From Embleya sp042956465 (GTDB lineage Bacteria > Actinomycetota > Actinomycetes > Streptomycetales > Streptomycetaceae), in the NCBI RefSeq assembly GCF_042956465.1, contig NZ_JBIBGL010000007.1, forward strand, positions 248,001 to 312,000: a DNA stretch of 64,000 bases. Direction: 5' to 3'. A program made the position numbers and the translations under genes. Below the pieces are notes generated by a model. The model saw only the letters and a program-made list of their open reading frames with translations, searched no databases and was not told the origin of the DNA. This document shows positions 9,024 through 18,090 of the stretch, piece by piece (within the stretch, counting starts at the first letter, position 1; each line of letters begins with the position of its first letter).

Positions 9024-9070
9024 ATTGCGTCGCACAATAAGTGCGCCGCACAACAAGTGTGCTGCGCAAT
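9024..9070. promoter_or_regulatory. Inverted-repeat operator between marR-type gene and MFS exporter
   Basis: Arms ATTGCGTCGCACA (9024-9036) and TGTGCTGCGCAAT (9058-9070) are reverse complements at 11 of 13 positions. A central GTGCGCCGCAC dyad (9041-9051) repeats the same half-site core. The block fills the short divergent promoter, so one bound repressor pair could silence both operons. Confidence 0.75.
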
Positions 9071-9099
9071 ATAATTGCGTTCGATTCGAGGAGCAAGTG

Positions 9100-10578
9100 T
9101 TGTCCATCGAGCCCACCGCACCGATGGCGACCCGAGGCCGCACCCTGGCCCTACTCGTCATCCTGCTCGCGACGTTCATCGACCTCATCGGTGTCACCGT
9201 CCTCAACGTCATCCTCCCGTCCATTCAAACCGATCTGGACGCGAGCCCGGCCCAGCTGCAGTGGATGCAGGCGGGTTACACCCTGGTGCTGGCAGTGGGC
9301 ATCGTCAGCGGCGCCCGGCTGGGCGACATGCTCGGCCACAAGCGCGTCTTCATCGCCGGCATGGCGGGCTTCGCGGCCTCGTCGGCCCTGTGCGCCCTGT
9401 CGGTGGGACCGGAAATGCTGGTCGGCGGGCGAGTGGTGCAGGGCTTGTTCGCCGCGCTGGTGATTCCCCAGGTCCTGTCCCAGATCCAGATCATGTACGC
9501 CTCGAACGAACGTGGCGGCCCGATGGCGGCCTACTCGTCGCTGTCCGGTCTCGCCGCGACGCTGGGGCCCGTCCTGGGTCCGCTGCTGCTCAAGTCGGAC
9601 CTGGCCGGGTCCGGCTGGCGGATGGCCTTCTGGGTGAACGTCCCGCTCGGCCTGTTCGTCGTGGTGGCCTCGTGGAAACTGCTCCCGGAAAGTCGGGCGA
9701 CCCACGCCGCCCGGATCGACGTGCCGGGCGTGATCCTCGCGTCGGTGGGCCTGGTCCTGGTGTTGTATCCGCTGATCGACTCGGCGGGCAAGACCCCGTG
9801 GCCGGCGTGGACGTACGGGTCCATCCTGGCGGGTGTGGCCGTGCTCGTCGGATTCGTCTTCTACGAACGGCGGGTCGGCAGTCGCGGTGGGTCCCCCCTG
9901 GTGGAGATGTCGCTGTTCCGGTTCCGCTCGGTACAGGGCGGCCTGCTCCTGCAACTGCTGTTCTTCGTCCCCGCGATGGGCTTCTTCCTGGTCTTCATGT
10001 TGTTCCTCCAGAACGGCATCGGCATGAGCCCGATGCGCGCGGGTCTGACGATGCTGCCCTGGTCGGTGGCGGTTCCGGTGTTCGCCACCCTCTCCGCGGC
10101 GGTGCTCCTGCCCAGGATCGGCCGGATGACCGCGCAGATCGGACTGGTCGTGATGGCGATCGGCTTCGCCATGGTCGCGCTCGCCGCCGGCGGCGCCACC
10201 CCCGACACCGACTGGACGGACATGTTCTGGGGCGTGCTGGTCGGCGGCGCGGGCATGGGCATGCTCGTGGCCCCGCTGATGCAACTGACCCTGACCGATG
10301 TGCCGATCGAGTTCGCCGGATCGGGATCGGCCCTGTACAACACCGTCACCCAGTTGGCCGCCTCGATCGGTGTGGCCGTGATCGGTACCGTCTTCTTCAC
10401 CGAACTCAAGGGCGTCGGGCAGACCTCCGCCGAGCTCGCCGACGGGTACGGCAGTGCGATGGCGACCTCGTTGTGGCTGGGAGTGGGCCTGCTCGCGGTT
10501 GCGTTCGCCAGTAGCTTCCTGTTGCCGCGTGGACCGGTTGCGGCCCCGGCACCCGACGTCGAGGTGGTCAATGCCTGA
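9100..10578 (+). CDS. MFS multidrug exporter, DHA2 (EmrB/QacA) family
   Basis: This protein of about 492 residues has 14 predicted membrane helices, the DHA2 motif C-like segment GSALYNTVTQLAASIGVAVIG and motif A region GARLGDMLGHKR. It probably exports the cluster product and gives self-resistance. Start choice is uncertain: GAGGAG (9088-9093) sits six bases before the TTG at 9100 and three before a GTG at 9097, and an ATG at 9124 lacks a ribosome site. Its last 8 bases overlap the start of the SNF2 gene, which ties helicase translation to exporter expression. Confidence 0.9.
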   Translation: MSIEPTAPMATRGRTLALLVILLATFIDLIGVTVLNVILPSIQTDLDASPAQLQWMQAGYTLVLAVGIVSGARLGDMLGHKRVFIAGMAGFAASSALCALSVGPEMLVGGRVVQGLFAALVIPQVLSQIQIMYASNERGGPMAAYSSLSGLAATLGPVLGPLLLKSDLAGSGWRMAFWVNVPLGLFVVVASWKLLPESRATHAARIDVPGVILASVGLVLVLYPLIDSAGKTPWPAWTYGSILAGVAVLVGFVFYERRVGSRGGSPLVEMSLFRFRSVQGGLLLQLLFFVPAMGFFLVFMLFLQNGIGMSPMRAGLTMLPWSVAVPVFATLSAAVLLPRIGRMTAQIGLVVMAIGFAMVALAAGGATPDTDWTDMFWGVLVGGAGMGMLVAPLMQLTLTDVPIEFAGSGSALYNTVTQLAASIGVAVIGTVFFTELKGVGQTSAELADGYGSAMATSLWLGVGLLAVAFASSFLLPRGPVAAPAPDVEVVNA

Positions 10579-12427
10579 GTTGCCCGGACGACTGCAAGCC
10601 GTCTTCGTCCCCGCCGAGAGCGCGATGGCCTGGTGGGGTGTCACCGACCTCGAACCGGCCGTGCGCGAACACGGGCTGCCCGAAGGCCGTCCGAGCACCT
10701 GTCGCCTCGCCCTCCCCGACGGGGACCGGGTGGTGCCGGCCACCGTCGCGGTTCGACTCGCGGAGCTCGACGACGCGCTGCCGGCCCTGTCCGCCCTCGA
10801 CCCCGACCGCCCGACGATCGGTGCCTCCATGCGGGCCTGGCGGGTCGCCGCCACCCTGCCGCACGACGCCGACGACGCCTTCGCGGACCTGGGCGCGCGC
10901 ATGCCCACGGCCGCGCACGCGCTCCTCGGCTTCCAGGAGACCACCATCTTCTCGGCCTCCGCTCTGCTCGGCCGCTTTCGACAGACGGTGGCCACCCACA
11001 CCGCGTTGCGCTCCACGAGCATCCGGGCGGAGCTGCGCCCCTACCAGATCCACGGCGTGGCCTGGCTCCGCAGCGTGCCCGGTCTCGGCGGCGGGGCGAT
11101 CCTGGCCGACGAGATGGGACTGGGCAAGACCCTGCAGGCGATCTGCCTGCTGGCCACCCGCCCGCCCACCGGCCCGCACCTGGTGGTCTGCCCCACCTCC
11201 CTGATCGGCAACTGGCAACGCGAACTGGCCCGCTTCGCACCGGACACACCCGTGATCGGCTATCACGGATCGCGCCGTACCCTTCCGGACTCCCTCCCGC
11301 CCGGATCCGTGGTCGTCACGAGCTATCCCATGCTCCGCACGGACGGCATCCTGACGGAGACCAAATGGGACGTGGCGATCTTCGACGAGGCGCAGCAGAT
11401 CAAGAATCCGGACGCGCTCGTCAGCAAGGCCGCCAATCGCCTGTCCGCCGAGGTCCGGATCGCCATGACCGGCACCCCGGTGGAGAACCACCTCGAGGAA
11501 CTCTGGTCGATCCTCAACATCACCAGCCCCGGCCTGCTGGGCAGCCGCGCCCGGTTTCGACAACGCTTCGCGGCCCCCATCGAACAACGCCGCTCGGCGA
11601 CCGCGGCGGCGGCCCTGAACGCGCTGGTCGCACCGCGGCTGCTCCGCCGCACCAAATCCGAGGTGGCGACCGAACTGCCAGCCAAGCAGTACTCGACGAT
11701 CGTCTGCACCGTGACCGAGGAGCAGTCCCGCCTGTACCGGGAAGCCGTCGACCGGGCCTTCACCGACGGGTTCGGCAGCGGCATCGGGCGGCGGGGCCGG
11801 ATCCTGGCGCTGCTCACCTCGCTCAAGCAGATCTGCAATCACCCCGCCCAGTTTCTGCGTGAGGAATCCGCGACACCCGGCCGTTCCGGCAAGTTCGACC
11901 GGGCCACGGAGATGCTGGCCGAAATCGTCGAAGAGCGCGACCGTGCCCTCGTCTTCACCCAGTACCGGGCGATGGGCGAACTGCTCTCCGGTGCCCTGTC
12001 CGCCACCCTGGGCACCGGGCGCATCCCGTTCCTGCACGGTGGCCTCTCCCTCGAACGGCGAGACCGGCTCGTCCGGGCCTTCCAGGAGGACGACGACGCG
12101 CCACCCGTCCTGCTCCTGAGCCTGCGTGCCGCCGGATTCGGGCTCAACCTCACCCGCGCCACCCACGTCATGCACTACGACCGCTGGTGGAACCCCGCGG
12201 TGGAGGAGCAGGCCACCGACCGGGCCCACCGCATCGGCCAGGACCGCACCCTCAACGTCCACACCCTCGTCACCGGAGGCACGATCGAAGACCACATCGC
12301 ACAGATGCACGACAGCAAACGCGGATTGGCCGACATCGTCTCCGGCAACACCGAAGCCGCGCTGGCCGACCTGTCCGACGAGCAACTGCACGCCGTACTC
12401 AACCTCGACCTCGGAGCCCTCACCTGA
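10571..12427 (+). CDS. SNF2-family DEAD/DEAH-like helicase
   Basis: The 618-residue protein has the SNF2 core: LRPYQIHGVAWL, Walker A DEMGLGKT, motif II DEAQ (in FDEAQQIKNP), TGTPVENHLEELWSIL, and C-terminal motifs LLSLRAAGFGLNLT and DRAHRIGQ. Such ATPases move along double-stranded DNA and displace proteins. Many actinobacterial relatives are much longer with a large N-terminal domain; here only about 150 residues precede the core. It overlaps the exporter by 8 bp (ATGCCTGA) and the SWIM gene by 1 bp (TGATG). SNF2 and SWIM genes are commonly paired, so the two likely form a complex. Confidence 0.92.
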   Translation: MPELPGRLQAVFVPAESAMAWWGVTDLEPAVREHGLPEGRPSTCRLALPDGDRVVPATVAVRLAELDDALPALSALDPDRPTIGASMRAWRVAATLPHDADDAFADLGARMPTAAHALLGFQETTIFSASALLGRFRQTVATHTALRSTSIRAELRPYQIHGVAWLRSVPGLGGGAILADEMGLGKTLQAICLLATRPPTGPHLVVCPTSLIGNWQRELARFAPDTPVIGYHGSRRTLPDSLPPGSVVVTSYPMLRTDGILTETKWDVAIFDEAQQIKNPDALVSKAANRLSAEVRIAMTGTPVENHLEELWSILNITSPGLLGSRARFRQRFAAPIEQRRSATAAAALNALVAPRLLRRTKSEVATELPAKQYSTIVCTVTEEQSRLYREAVDRAFTDGFGSGIGRRGRILALLTSLKQICNHPAQFLREESATPGRSGKFDRATEMLAEIVEERDRALVFTQYRAMGELLSGALSATLGTGRIPFLHGGLSLERRDRLVRAFQEDDDAPPVLLLSLRAAGFGLNLTRATHVMHYDRWWNPAVEEQATDRAHRIGQDRTLNVHTLVTGGTIEDHIAQMHDSKRGLADIVSGNTEAALADLSDEQLHAVLNLDLGALT

Positions 12428-12987
12428 TGCCTGCCGAATTCGGAGCCACCCCCTGGGGCCGAGTCTGGATGCGTACGGTGGAATCCACCGTGGTGGCTGC
12501 ACCCAACCCCCTCCTTCCGAAGGCGCGCAGTCTCGCGCGCAACCACGCCGTCACGCTGACCGTCGAGGGTGGTCGGATCGACGCCGCCGTGGTCACGTCC
12601 GGCCGACCCCACCGGGTCCGGATCGATGTGCCGCGCTGGTCCGCCAGGGAACAGGCGGACGCCGAGCGGCTGATCGCCGAAGCCCTTGCCGACCACCGCG
12701 GACTGGCGCCCGGAGACCTGCCCGACACACTGGAGGCGGATCTCAGACACCACGACGTCGGCATCGCGCCGGCCCTCGCCGACCTGGACGCCGGCTGCGA
12801 ATGCCGAACCCGGCAACGCCCCTGCGTCCACGTGCTGACCACGCTCTACGCGCTGTCCCAACAGCTGGACGAACGCCCGGTACTGGCCGTCGAGTTGCGC
12901 TCTTCGGGCGCGAAACCCGCCACACCGCCCGATCCCGACCGGATCGAGATCACCGCCATCGACGTGGCGGGCTTCTACGGAGACTGA
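12427..12987 (+). CDS. SWIM zinc-finger protein
   Basis: The 186-residue protein contains the CxCxnCxH SWIM motif (CECRTRQRPCVH) near residues 121-132, a zinc-binding element that contacts DNA or proteins. It begins at the last base of the SNF2 stop (TGATG), so it is coupled to the helicase and probably guides or regulates it. It is shorter than many actinobacterial SWIM partners. A separate function is unknown. Confidence 0.85.
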   Translation: MPAEFGATPWGRVWMRTVESTVVAAPNPLLPKARSLARNHAVTLTVEGGRIDAAVVTSGRPHRVRIDVPRWSAREQADAERLIAEALADHRGLAPGDLPDTLEADLRHHDVGIAPALADLDAGCECRTRQRPCVHVLTTLYALSQQLDERPVLAVELRSSGAKPATPPDPDRIEITAIDVAGFYGD

Positions 12988-13017
12988 CCGCCGCGCGCAG
13001 CGCACGCGGCCGGCCGG

Positions 13018-13695
13018 CTACACCCGGGCCTCGAACAGTGCCACCGAGCCCCGCACGGTCAGCCGGTAATCGGTGAACCTGGCGGCGAGTTCGGCCTCCA
13101 GGTCGGCCAGCGCATCGCCCCGGTTGTCGAACGTGCCCTTCTCGTTGAGCTCGTCCAACAGCTTCCGCGCGCGCTTGCCGTGCGCGACACCCGTCGCCAA
13201 CACGGTGCTGCCGAAGATCCGGCCGCCGGGCACCACATGGGCACGTGCGTGGTCGAACACCTTCGCCTTGTGCGCCATCCCACCCGGGAGACAGTGCAAC
13301 AGGAAGTTCAACCCCGCCGAGTCGAACCGCTTCCCGTCGAGCTCGAACGGGGAGAGCACGTCACGTTCGAACGTGTCCGGCCCGAACCGACGCAACCGGG
13401 TGGATGCCTTGGTGAGCACCGTCGGATTCAGATCCACCAACGCGATCTGCGGACTGGGCGAACGGTGCCGGCAACGATCGAGGAAGAACCCGGTGCCCGG
13501 CCCCAGATCCAGGTGCCGCGCACCGATGTTGCGGTCGTACCCGGCCAACATCTCGGCGCGATCGCAGCGCCAGACCCATCGGCAGATGACCCCGAGCACC
13601 ACGAGGTCGTACAGCGACAACCAGCGCCGCGTGTACGTCGCCGTCCCGGCGAGGATGCGATCCCGAGTGGGGCCGGCCTCCGCATGCTCAGACAC
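13018..13695 (-). CDS. Class I SAM-dependent methyltransferase
   Basis: The 225-residue protein has a Rossmann methyltransferase motif I HLDLGPGTGFFLD and a following acidic strand IALVDLN. The GTG start at 13695 overlaps the stop of the upstream aromatase gene by 8 bp (GTGTCTGA), so the two are co-translated. Longer in-frame starts inside the aromatase gene are less likely. The pairing suggests it methylates a polyketide or related aromatic, but the substrate is not evident. Confidence 0.8.
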   Translation of the reverse strand: MSEHAEAGPTRDRILAGTATYTRRWLSLYDLVVLGVICRWVWRCDRAEMLAGYDRNIGARHLDLGPGTGFFLDRCRHRSPSPQIALVDLNPTVLTKASTRLRRFGPDTFERDVLSPFELDGKRFDSAGLNFLLHCLPGGMAHKAKVFDHARAHVVPGGRIFGSTVLATGVAHGKRARKLLDELNEKGTFDNRGDALADLEAELAARFTDYRLTVRGSVALFEARV

Positions 13696-14620
13696 CGGCA
13701 CGCTCCTCGGCAAATGCCTTCGCCAGCCGCAGATTCGACATGCTGTTCGCGCTGAGCACCCGACGCAGGTACTTGCGGGCGTCGAGCACCGACGTGCCCG
13801 GGCCCAGGATCGACAGCGCGGACGGATCGATCGTCGCGGTGTGCCTGGCGGCGAGCACGAAACCCTCACGCGTGGGGGTGAACCGCCAGTGACCGGTGTG
13901 GCCGGTCAACAACTTGGGCAGGTGGATCTGCTTGTACACGATCAATTCGCCCGGCAGGCAGACCCGTACCGACCGAGTGGTATGCGCGGAACCGTCCGGG
14001 GTCTCGGTGTCCATGTCGAAGAACTGGATGTTCGGGACGCGCTCCTCCAGCACCAACCGGGAAACGTGCGGAATCCGCTCCGGCCACTTGTCCGCCTCGT
14101 ACAGATAGGCGTAGGCGTCGTCGATCGAGCCCGCCACGAACAACGGGTCCTCGAAATCGACCGCCAGATCCCGCTGCTCCGGCGTCTGCTCGGCGGCCTC
14201 GACCAGGCCCGCGAAGAACTCGCCCGACTCGCGGTCGACCCGCTCCGCGTCGAATCCGCCCTCGCCGAGCGCCGCCTGATCCACCGTCACCTCGGTGGAC
14301 GAAGCGGACAGCGGACGAAACGTCCACACCCCGCGCGATCCGGCCGCCGGCGGCTCGGCCGGCTCCCACTCGTACTCGATCCGCAGCGCTTCCCGGTCGA
14401 ACCGCCAACTCGCCTGCCACGTCCGTACCGTGTGCTCGTCGAGCACCCACCAGTGCCGGAACGACTCCGCTCCGTCCCGGACGCCCAACGACTGCGCATG
14501 CACCGAAGGACGATGGAATTGCGACCACTCGCGCAGCTCCGCGAGCAGATCGAACACCTCGTTCGCCGGCGCGGCGACCACCGCGGTATGCCGGACGACA
14601 CCCTCACCCACAATCGGCAT
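13688..14620 (-). CDS. Didomain polyketide aromatase/cyclase (SRPBCC, type II PKS)
   Basis: The 310-residue protein contains two START-like SRPBCC domains (about 1-150 and 155-310), the layout of ActVII- and Gris-type aromatase/cyclases that fold and dehydrate the first ring of a type II polyketide. Recognisable pieces are HTAVVAAPANEVFDLLAELR at the N-terminus and ADKWPERIPHV opening the second domain. GGAGG precedes the ATG by ten bases. It points to an aromatic polyketide, in keeping with the tailoring genes at the left edge. It is separated from them by helicase genes and lies on the other strand, so a second small cluster is possible. Confidence 0.83.
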   Translation of the reverse strand: MPIVGEGVVRHTAVVAAPANEVFDLLAELREWSQFHRPSVHAQSLGVRDGAESFRHWWVLDEHTVRTWQASWRFDREALRIEYEWEPAEPPAAGSRGVWTFRPLSASSTEVTVDQAALGEGGFDAERVDRESGEFFAGLVEAAEQTPEQRDLAVDFEDPLFVAGSIDDAYAYLYEADKWPERIPHVSRLVLEERVPNIQFFDMDTETPDGSAHTTRSVRVCLPGELIVYKQIHLPKLLTGHTGHWRFTPTREGFVLAARHTATIDPSALSILGPGTSVLDARKYLRRVLSANSMSNLRLAKAFAEERAGV

Positions 14621-14737
14621 ATCTGATATCCCTCCACAATTCGGCGGCAGCACAGCATTCCCAGCACCGAGCCTCACGGCCCCCGCTCGAATCCGCGTGG
14701 AACATCACTGGAAAACCGCCGCGCCCACCGACGACCG

Positions 14738-14932
14738 TCAGCCGGGCGCGATCGCCTCGATGACGTCGTCCGTGACGTCGTTGCGGGTGGCGGGGTCGCC
14801 CGGCAGGTAGATGCGCCACTCGCCGTCGGGAGCGGACGGGTCGGCCGGGGCCGGGATCAGGCGTACGTCCAGGTGGTCCCCGACGGTGTCCTGCCAGCGC
14901 TGGATGGCCCAGCGGGCCTGCACTTCGTTCAT
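14738..14932 (-). CDS. Small hypothetical protein (64 residues)
   Basis: The gene has a good ribosome site (GGAGGCAGCC before ATG). The predicted protein is acidic and soluble, with an amphipathic N-terminal helix (NEVQARWAIQRWQDTVGDHL) and a D-rich C-terminus, and has no cysteines or membrane segment. I do not recognise a family. The reading frame stays open upstream, but the sequence there loses coding character, so the short form is preferred. Confidence 0.5.
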   Translation of the reverse strand: MNEVQARWAIQRWQDTVGDHLDVRLIPAPADPSAPDGEWRIYLPGDPATRNDVTDDVIEAIAPG

Positions 14933-16096
14933 GGCTGCCTCCACGGCTGCGTCGATCGACACCGGGATCGAGTCTGCCGGCGGCGATGCGCGACCGCCCG
15001 GGTCGCCGGCGGGATCGGGTTGCCGTGCTGCAGGTGCGGCCCGGAGATCGGACCCGGCGGGCGGCGGGAAGCGCCGGAAGTACGGCAGCCGATGGCCGAG
15101 TTGGCACTGTCGGGGTGTTTCGAGACATGGCACGGGATGTCCTGGAGGGCCGCGAAGGCGTTCGATTTCGCGTCGACCGGGGTCGATTGGGGTGGCGGGT
15201 AAGGGAAATCGGGGTCGGGGGAGGGGGAATGTAGGGGTTGTTCGGCTTCGGGTGAGGGTTCGGATGCTCCGGATGGGTATCGAAGGAGCAGACGGTGCGC
15301 GTCGTGCGCACCACGGCGACTGCGCCGGAGACCGGGACGACCAGGAGGACGTGGCCATGACGCGGATCAGGATCGTCAAACGCCCCGTTTCCCCGCGGCC
15401 GCAGCCGCCGGCGGATTTGCGAACACCGTCCGGGCGTCCGCTGCCGTATTGACGGCGATGGGGACTCGGCGTGGACCGCCGGACCCCGGGATCACGGTCG
15501 CGGGGCGCGGTCGTTGATCGGACGGGCATCGGACGTTGATCGACGCGCGGGACACCGGCGCGTCCACGCGGCCTCGGCCGCGCCCGGTGTGCCGGCCGGA
15601 TGCCTGTGCCGGCGCGCCGTCCGAAAAAGGAACCGCCCGATGTCCGCCGTGCCCGCCCGTCGCCCATGGCCCGACCCGGGCGTTCCGTGATGGGCCGCAT
15701 CGACGCCCGACGCCCGATCCGGGCACCACGCGCGGTGGTCCCCTGTCCGCCCGCCCGCGGTGCGCTCCGCGCTGCCCGTACGGCCCGCCCCGAGCTTGGC
15801 CGAGGGCCCGATCGCTTCGCCCGGCGCCGCCCGGTGCCACCCCGGCCTGCCCGGCGCCTCCCCGGCCCGCCCGGGCCGGTGCATGCCTTGACCTGCTCTA
15901 TGCCAGGCGCCCGAGCGGAGCACCCGATTCCTCTCTACTCTTGACCTGATGACGAATCGCCCCCCAAATGGCCCATGATGGTGGTCAACCGTGGAGTTTG
16001 GTGGGGTGTGTGCCGGTCGTCCACGGCGCGCGTGGCATGCTGTGCCGTCAATGTTCTGCCGGAGGGGGAACGGCGGCCGTCCCGGGGGGATATCGG
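14933..16096. other. 1.16-kb stretch with no convincing large gene
   Basis: Several long overlapping frames occur here but all are arginine/proline/glycine-rich, typical of random high-GC sequence. The only supported content is a pair of tiny coupled frames around 15295-15452 and the leader of the first ATP-grasp gene (from about 15.9 kb). The rest may be regulatory or decayed sequence. Confidence 0.5.
15357..15452 (+). CDS. Possible 31-residue basic, proline-rich peptide
   Basis: An AGGAGG site (15343-15348) lies eight bases before the ATG. The peptide is strongly basic at the N-terminus (TRIRIVKR) and has eight prolines, ending RPLPY. An even smaller 21-codon frame (GTG at 15295, preceded by AAGGAG) ends in an ATGA overlap with this start, which looks like translational coupling. 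No family is known to me. It could be a real small protein, an attenuator-like leader or chance. Confidence 0.35.
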   Translation: MTRIRIVKRPVSPRPQPPADLRTPSGRPLPY

Positions 16097-17062
16097 ATGA
16101 AAATGGCCTTGGCGTTCCTCGTTGAGGAGCAATACCGCCTCGATGGCATGCCGCTCGATGTAGTCCGGCAGCTCGACGCTTGGGGGCATCACGTCGACAT
16201 CGTGCGTCCCGGCAGCTCGTTGATCGAACTGTCCGACCTGATCCGGGCAGGCTCGCACGACGCCTGGGTGCTCAAGACGGTCTCCGGCGGGCCGGGGTTG
16301 AGCATGCTGGAGGCCGCGGCGGCGCTCGGGCTCACCACGATCAACGACGCGCGGGCGATTCGATCCGTCCGGGACAAGGCGGTGGCCGCGGTGATCGCGC
16401 GCGCCCACGGGCTGCCGATGCCGGTCACCTACTTCGCCGCGGTGCCGGAGTTGCTCTCCGCTGTTCCCGCGGCCTCCTATCCGCTTGTGGTCAAGCCGGC
16501 CGGCGGCAGCTCCGGACGGGCCGTGCACCTGGTGTCCACGCCCGAGGAACTGGCCCGATTGGGCGCGGAACTCACGGGCGAGGGACCGCTGTTGGCCCAG
16601 GTTTATGTCCCGAATATGGGCAATGACCTGAAAGTTTATGCTGTTTCGGGCGAACTGTACGCGACGGTTCGGCGCTCGCCACTGCATCCCGAGCATTCGG
16701 TCCGGGAGAGCCGGGTGCCGCTGCCGAGCGGAACGGCCGCGCTGATGCACCGGATCGGCGAGGCATTCGGGCTCGATCTGTTCGGCGTCGACATCATCGA
16801 GGGACCGGACGGGCCGATGGTCGTGGACATCAACGACTTCCCGAGTTTCCGCTGCGTGCCGGACGGGGTGGCCCGGGTGGCCCGCGCGGTGCTCGACCTC
16901 GCCGCCGCCGACAGGGGAGTCGGTACGGCGCCGGCCGCCGACGTGGCCGTGATCGCGAATGCTCCGGCCCGGACGCCGCTGCGCCCCAGGGCCGTGGCCA
17001 CGCCGGCCCACGCCGGTGCGGGTGCGATCGTCGACGCCGCGCCGCCCGCGTACGTCGGCTGA
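16097..17062 (+). CDS. ATP-grasp enzyme 1 (ITPK/RimK-like)
   Basis: The 321-residue protein has the ATP-grasp lysine and glycine loop (VVKPAGGSSGRAV), a catalytic strand LAQVYVPNMGNDLKVYAV, and the metal site FGVDIIEG followed by VVDINDFPSF. DIN-x-FP is the pattern of the inositol-trisphosphate 5/6-kinase branch more than of RimK ligases (EVN-SPG). It may therefore phosphorylate or ligate a carboxylate. The C-terminal 40 residues are alanine/proline-rich. A G-rich ribosome site precedes the ATG at 16097, and the second ATP-grasp gene follows 16 bp on. The substrate is unknown; the nearby small peptide gene is one candidate. Confidence 0.82.
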   Translation: MKMALAFLVEEQYRLDGMPLDVVRQLDAWGHHVDIVRPGSSLIELSDLIRAGSHDAWVLKTVSGGPGLSMLEAAAALGLTTINDARAIRSVRDKAVAAVIARAHGLPMPVTYFAAVPELLSAVPAASYPLVVKPAGGSSGRAVHLVSTPEELARLGAELTGEGPLLAQVYVPNMGNDLKVYAVSGELYATVRRSPLHPEHSVRESRVPLPSGTAALMHRIGEAFGLDLFGVDIIEGPDGPMVVDINDFPSFRCVPDGVARVARAVLDLAAADRGVGTAPAADVAVIANAPARTPLRPRAVATPAHAGAGAIVDAAPPAYVG

Positions 17063-17078
17063 CGGGGCGCGTGCGCAC

Positions 17079-17921
17079 GTGCTGAGGATCTGCCTCGTCA
17101 CCGATCGTCCCGACCACCCGCTCCTGGCGGACGCGCGTGCCTTGTTGACGCCCCGTCATGAGGTGAGCGCGCTCGACCCCGACACCGTCACCGACCGACA
17201 CCCGATCAGCGCCGACGTCTACCTGCTCAAGGCGCGCACCGCCAAGGCGCTCGCGTTCGCCGAGCGGGCCGAGCGACACGGTGCTCGGCTGATCAACTCT
17301 GCGGCGGCCACCCGTGCTTGTCAGGATCGGGTGCGCATGGCCGAGCTCGCCTGGGCGGCCGGGCTGCCGTTCCCGGCCACCACGGCTTTCGCCTCGCCCG
17401 CCCGGCTGCTCGCGACCGATCCGGTGTTTCCGCTGATGGTCAAGAGCCGACACAGCCGCCGCCACGACCTGGTCGCCCGGGTCGACGACCTCGACGCGCT
17501 GCGCACGATGGCCCGGGAGTGGCCGGACGAACCGATCGTGGCCCAGGAGTTCGTCGACAACGGCGGTTGGGACCACAAACTGTGGGTGGTCGACGGTCAC
17601 GTCTTCGCGGGCCTGCGCCGCACCGCACTCGACGGCCCTGCGGAAACCAAGCCGATCGCGCCGGAGGATCTCCCCACCGGATGGTTGTCCCTGGCTCGCC
17701 GGGTGGGCATCGCCTTCGGCCTGGACGTCTACGGGGTGGACATCCTGGAGGTGGACGGCGTCCCGTCCATCATCGACGTCAACGCGTTCCCGGGCATGCG
17801 AGGGATGCGCGGAGCGCCGGAGGCACTCGCGGCGTTGGCCGCACGGGACGGAAATTCGGACAGGACGGAAAAGAGGATCGAAGCGCGCTATTCCGCCTTC
17901 CGGGTCTCGGGCGCAAAGTGA
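17079..17921 (+). CDS. ATP-grasp enzyme 2 (ITPK-like)
   Basis: The 280-residue protein shares the ATP-grasp plan with its neighbour: PLMVKSRHSRRHDLV, then AQEFVDNGGWDHKLWVVDG, then YGVDILEVDG and IIDVNAFPGMRG. The pattern QEFV-N-G-K-WVV and DVNAFPG closely resembles inositol-tetrakisphosphate 1-kinases, although ATP-grasp peptide ligases share the fold. It starts at GTG 17079, 16 bp after the first gene, so the two form an operon and may act in sequence or as a heteromer. They differ considerably in sequence, so this is not a recent duplication. Confidence 0.82.
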   Translation: MLRICLVTDRPDHPLLADARALLTPRHEVSALDPDTVTDRHPISADVYLLKARTAKALAFAERAERHGARLINSAAATRACQDRVRMAELAWAAGLPFPATTAFASPARLLATDPVFPLMVKSRHSRRHDLVARVDDLDALRTMAREWPDEPIVAQEFVDNGGWDHKLWVVDGHVFAGLRRTALDGPAETKPIAPEDLPTGWLSLARRVGIAFGLDVYGVDILEVDGVPSIIDVNAFPGMRGMRGAPEALAALAARDGNSDRTEKRIEARYSAFRVSGAK

Positions 17922-18090
17922 GCCAATAGGGCGAAACCAGTTTGCTGACGAACCCTCAGATATATATGTTGCCGCTGAGGTGGCAAAACGTCGCGTGAAC
18001 CGCGGTCGCACTGTTAACGTTCGCGATGCGGAACTCGGAGACTGCTCCCCGTTTCCGCGAAGGCGAAGCATTTCCGAAAGGCTTTGGTTT
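17922..18090 (+). promoter_or_regulatory. AT-rich leader of the small peptide gene
   Basis: This 169-bp gap is clearly lower in GC than its surroundings and contains ATATATATG. CCTCAG (17954-17959) and CTGAGG (17975-17980) form an inverted repeat. These features fit a separate, regulated promoter or 5' leader for the peptide gene. GAAAGG (18076-18081) is the ribosome site. Confidence 0.45.

Noticed and set aside
12988..13017. Terminator between the SWIM and methyltransferase genes
   Set aside because: Only a weak five-base stem can be drawn in this 30-bp gap, unlike the strong hairpins at other convergent junctions.
15376..15949. Several overlapping 100-150-residue frames on both strands before the ATP-grasp genes
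   Set aside because: All are Arg/Pro/Gly-rich, lack ribosome sites and contradict each other; none shows a family motif.
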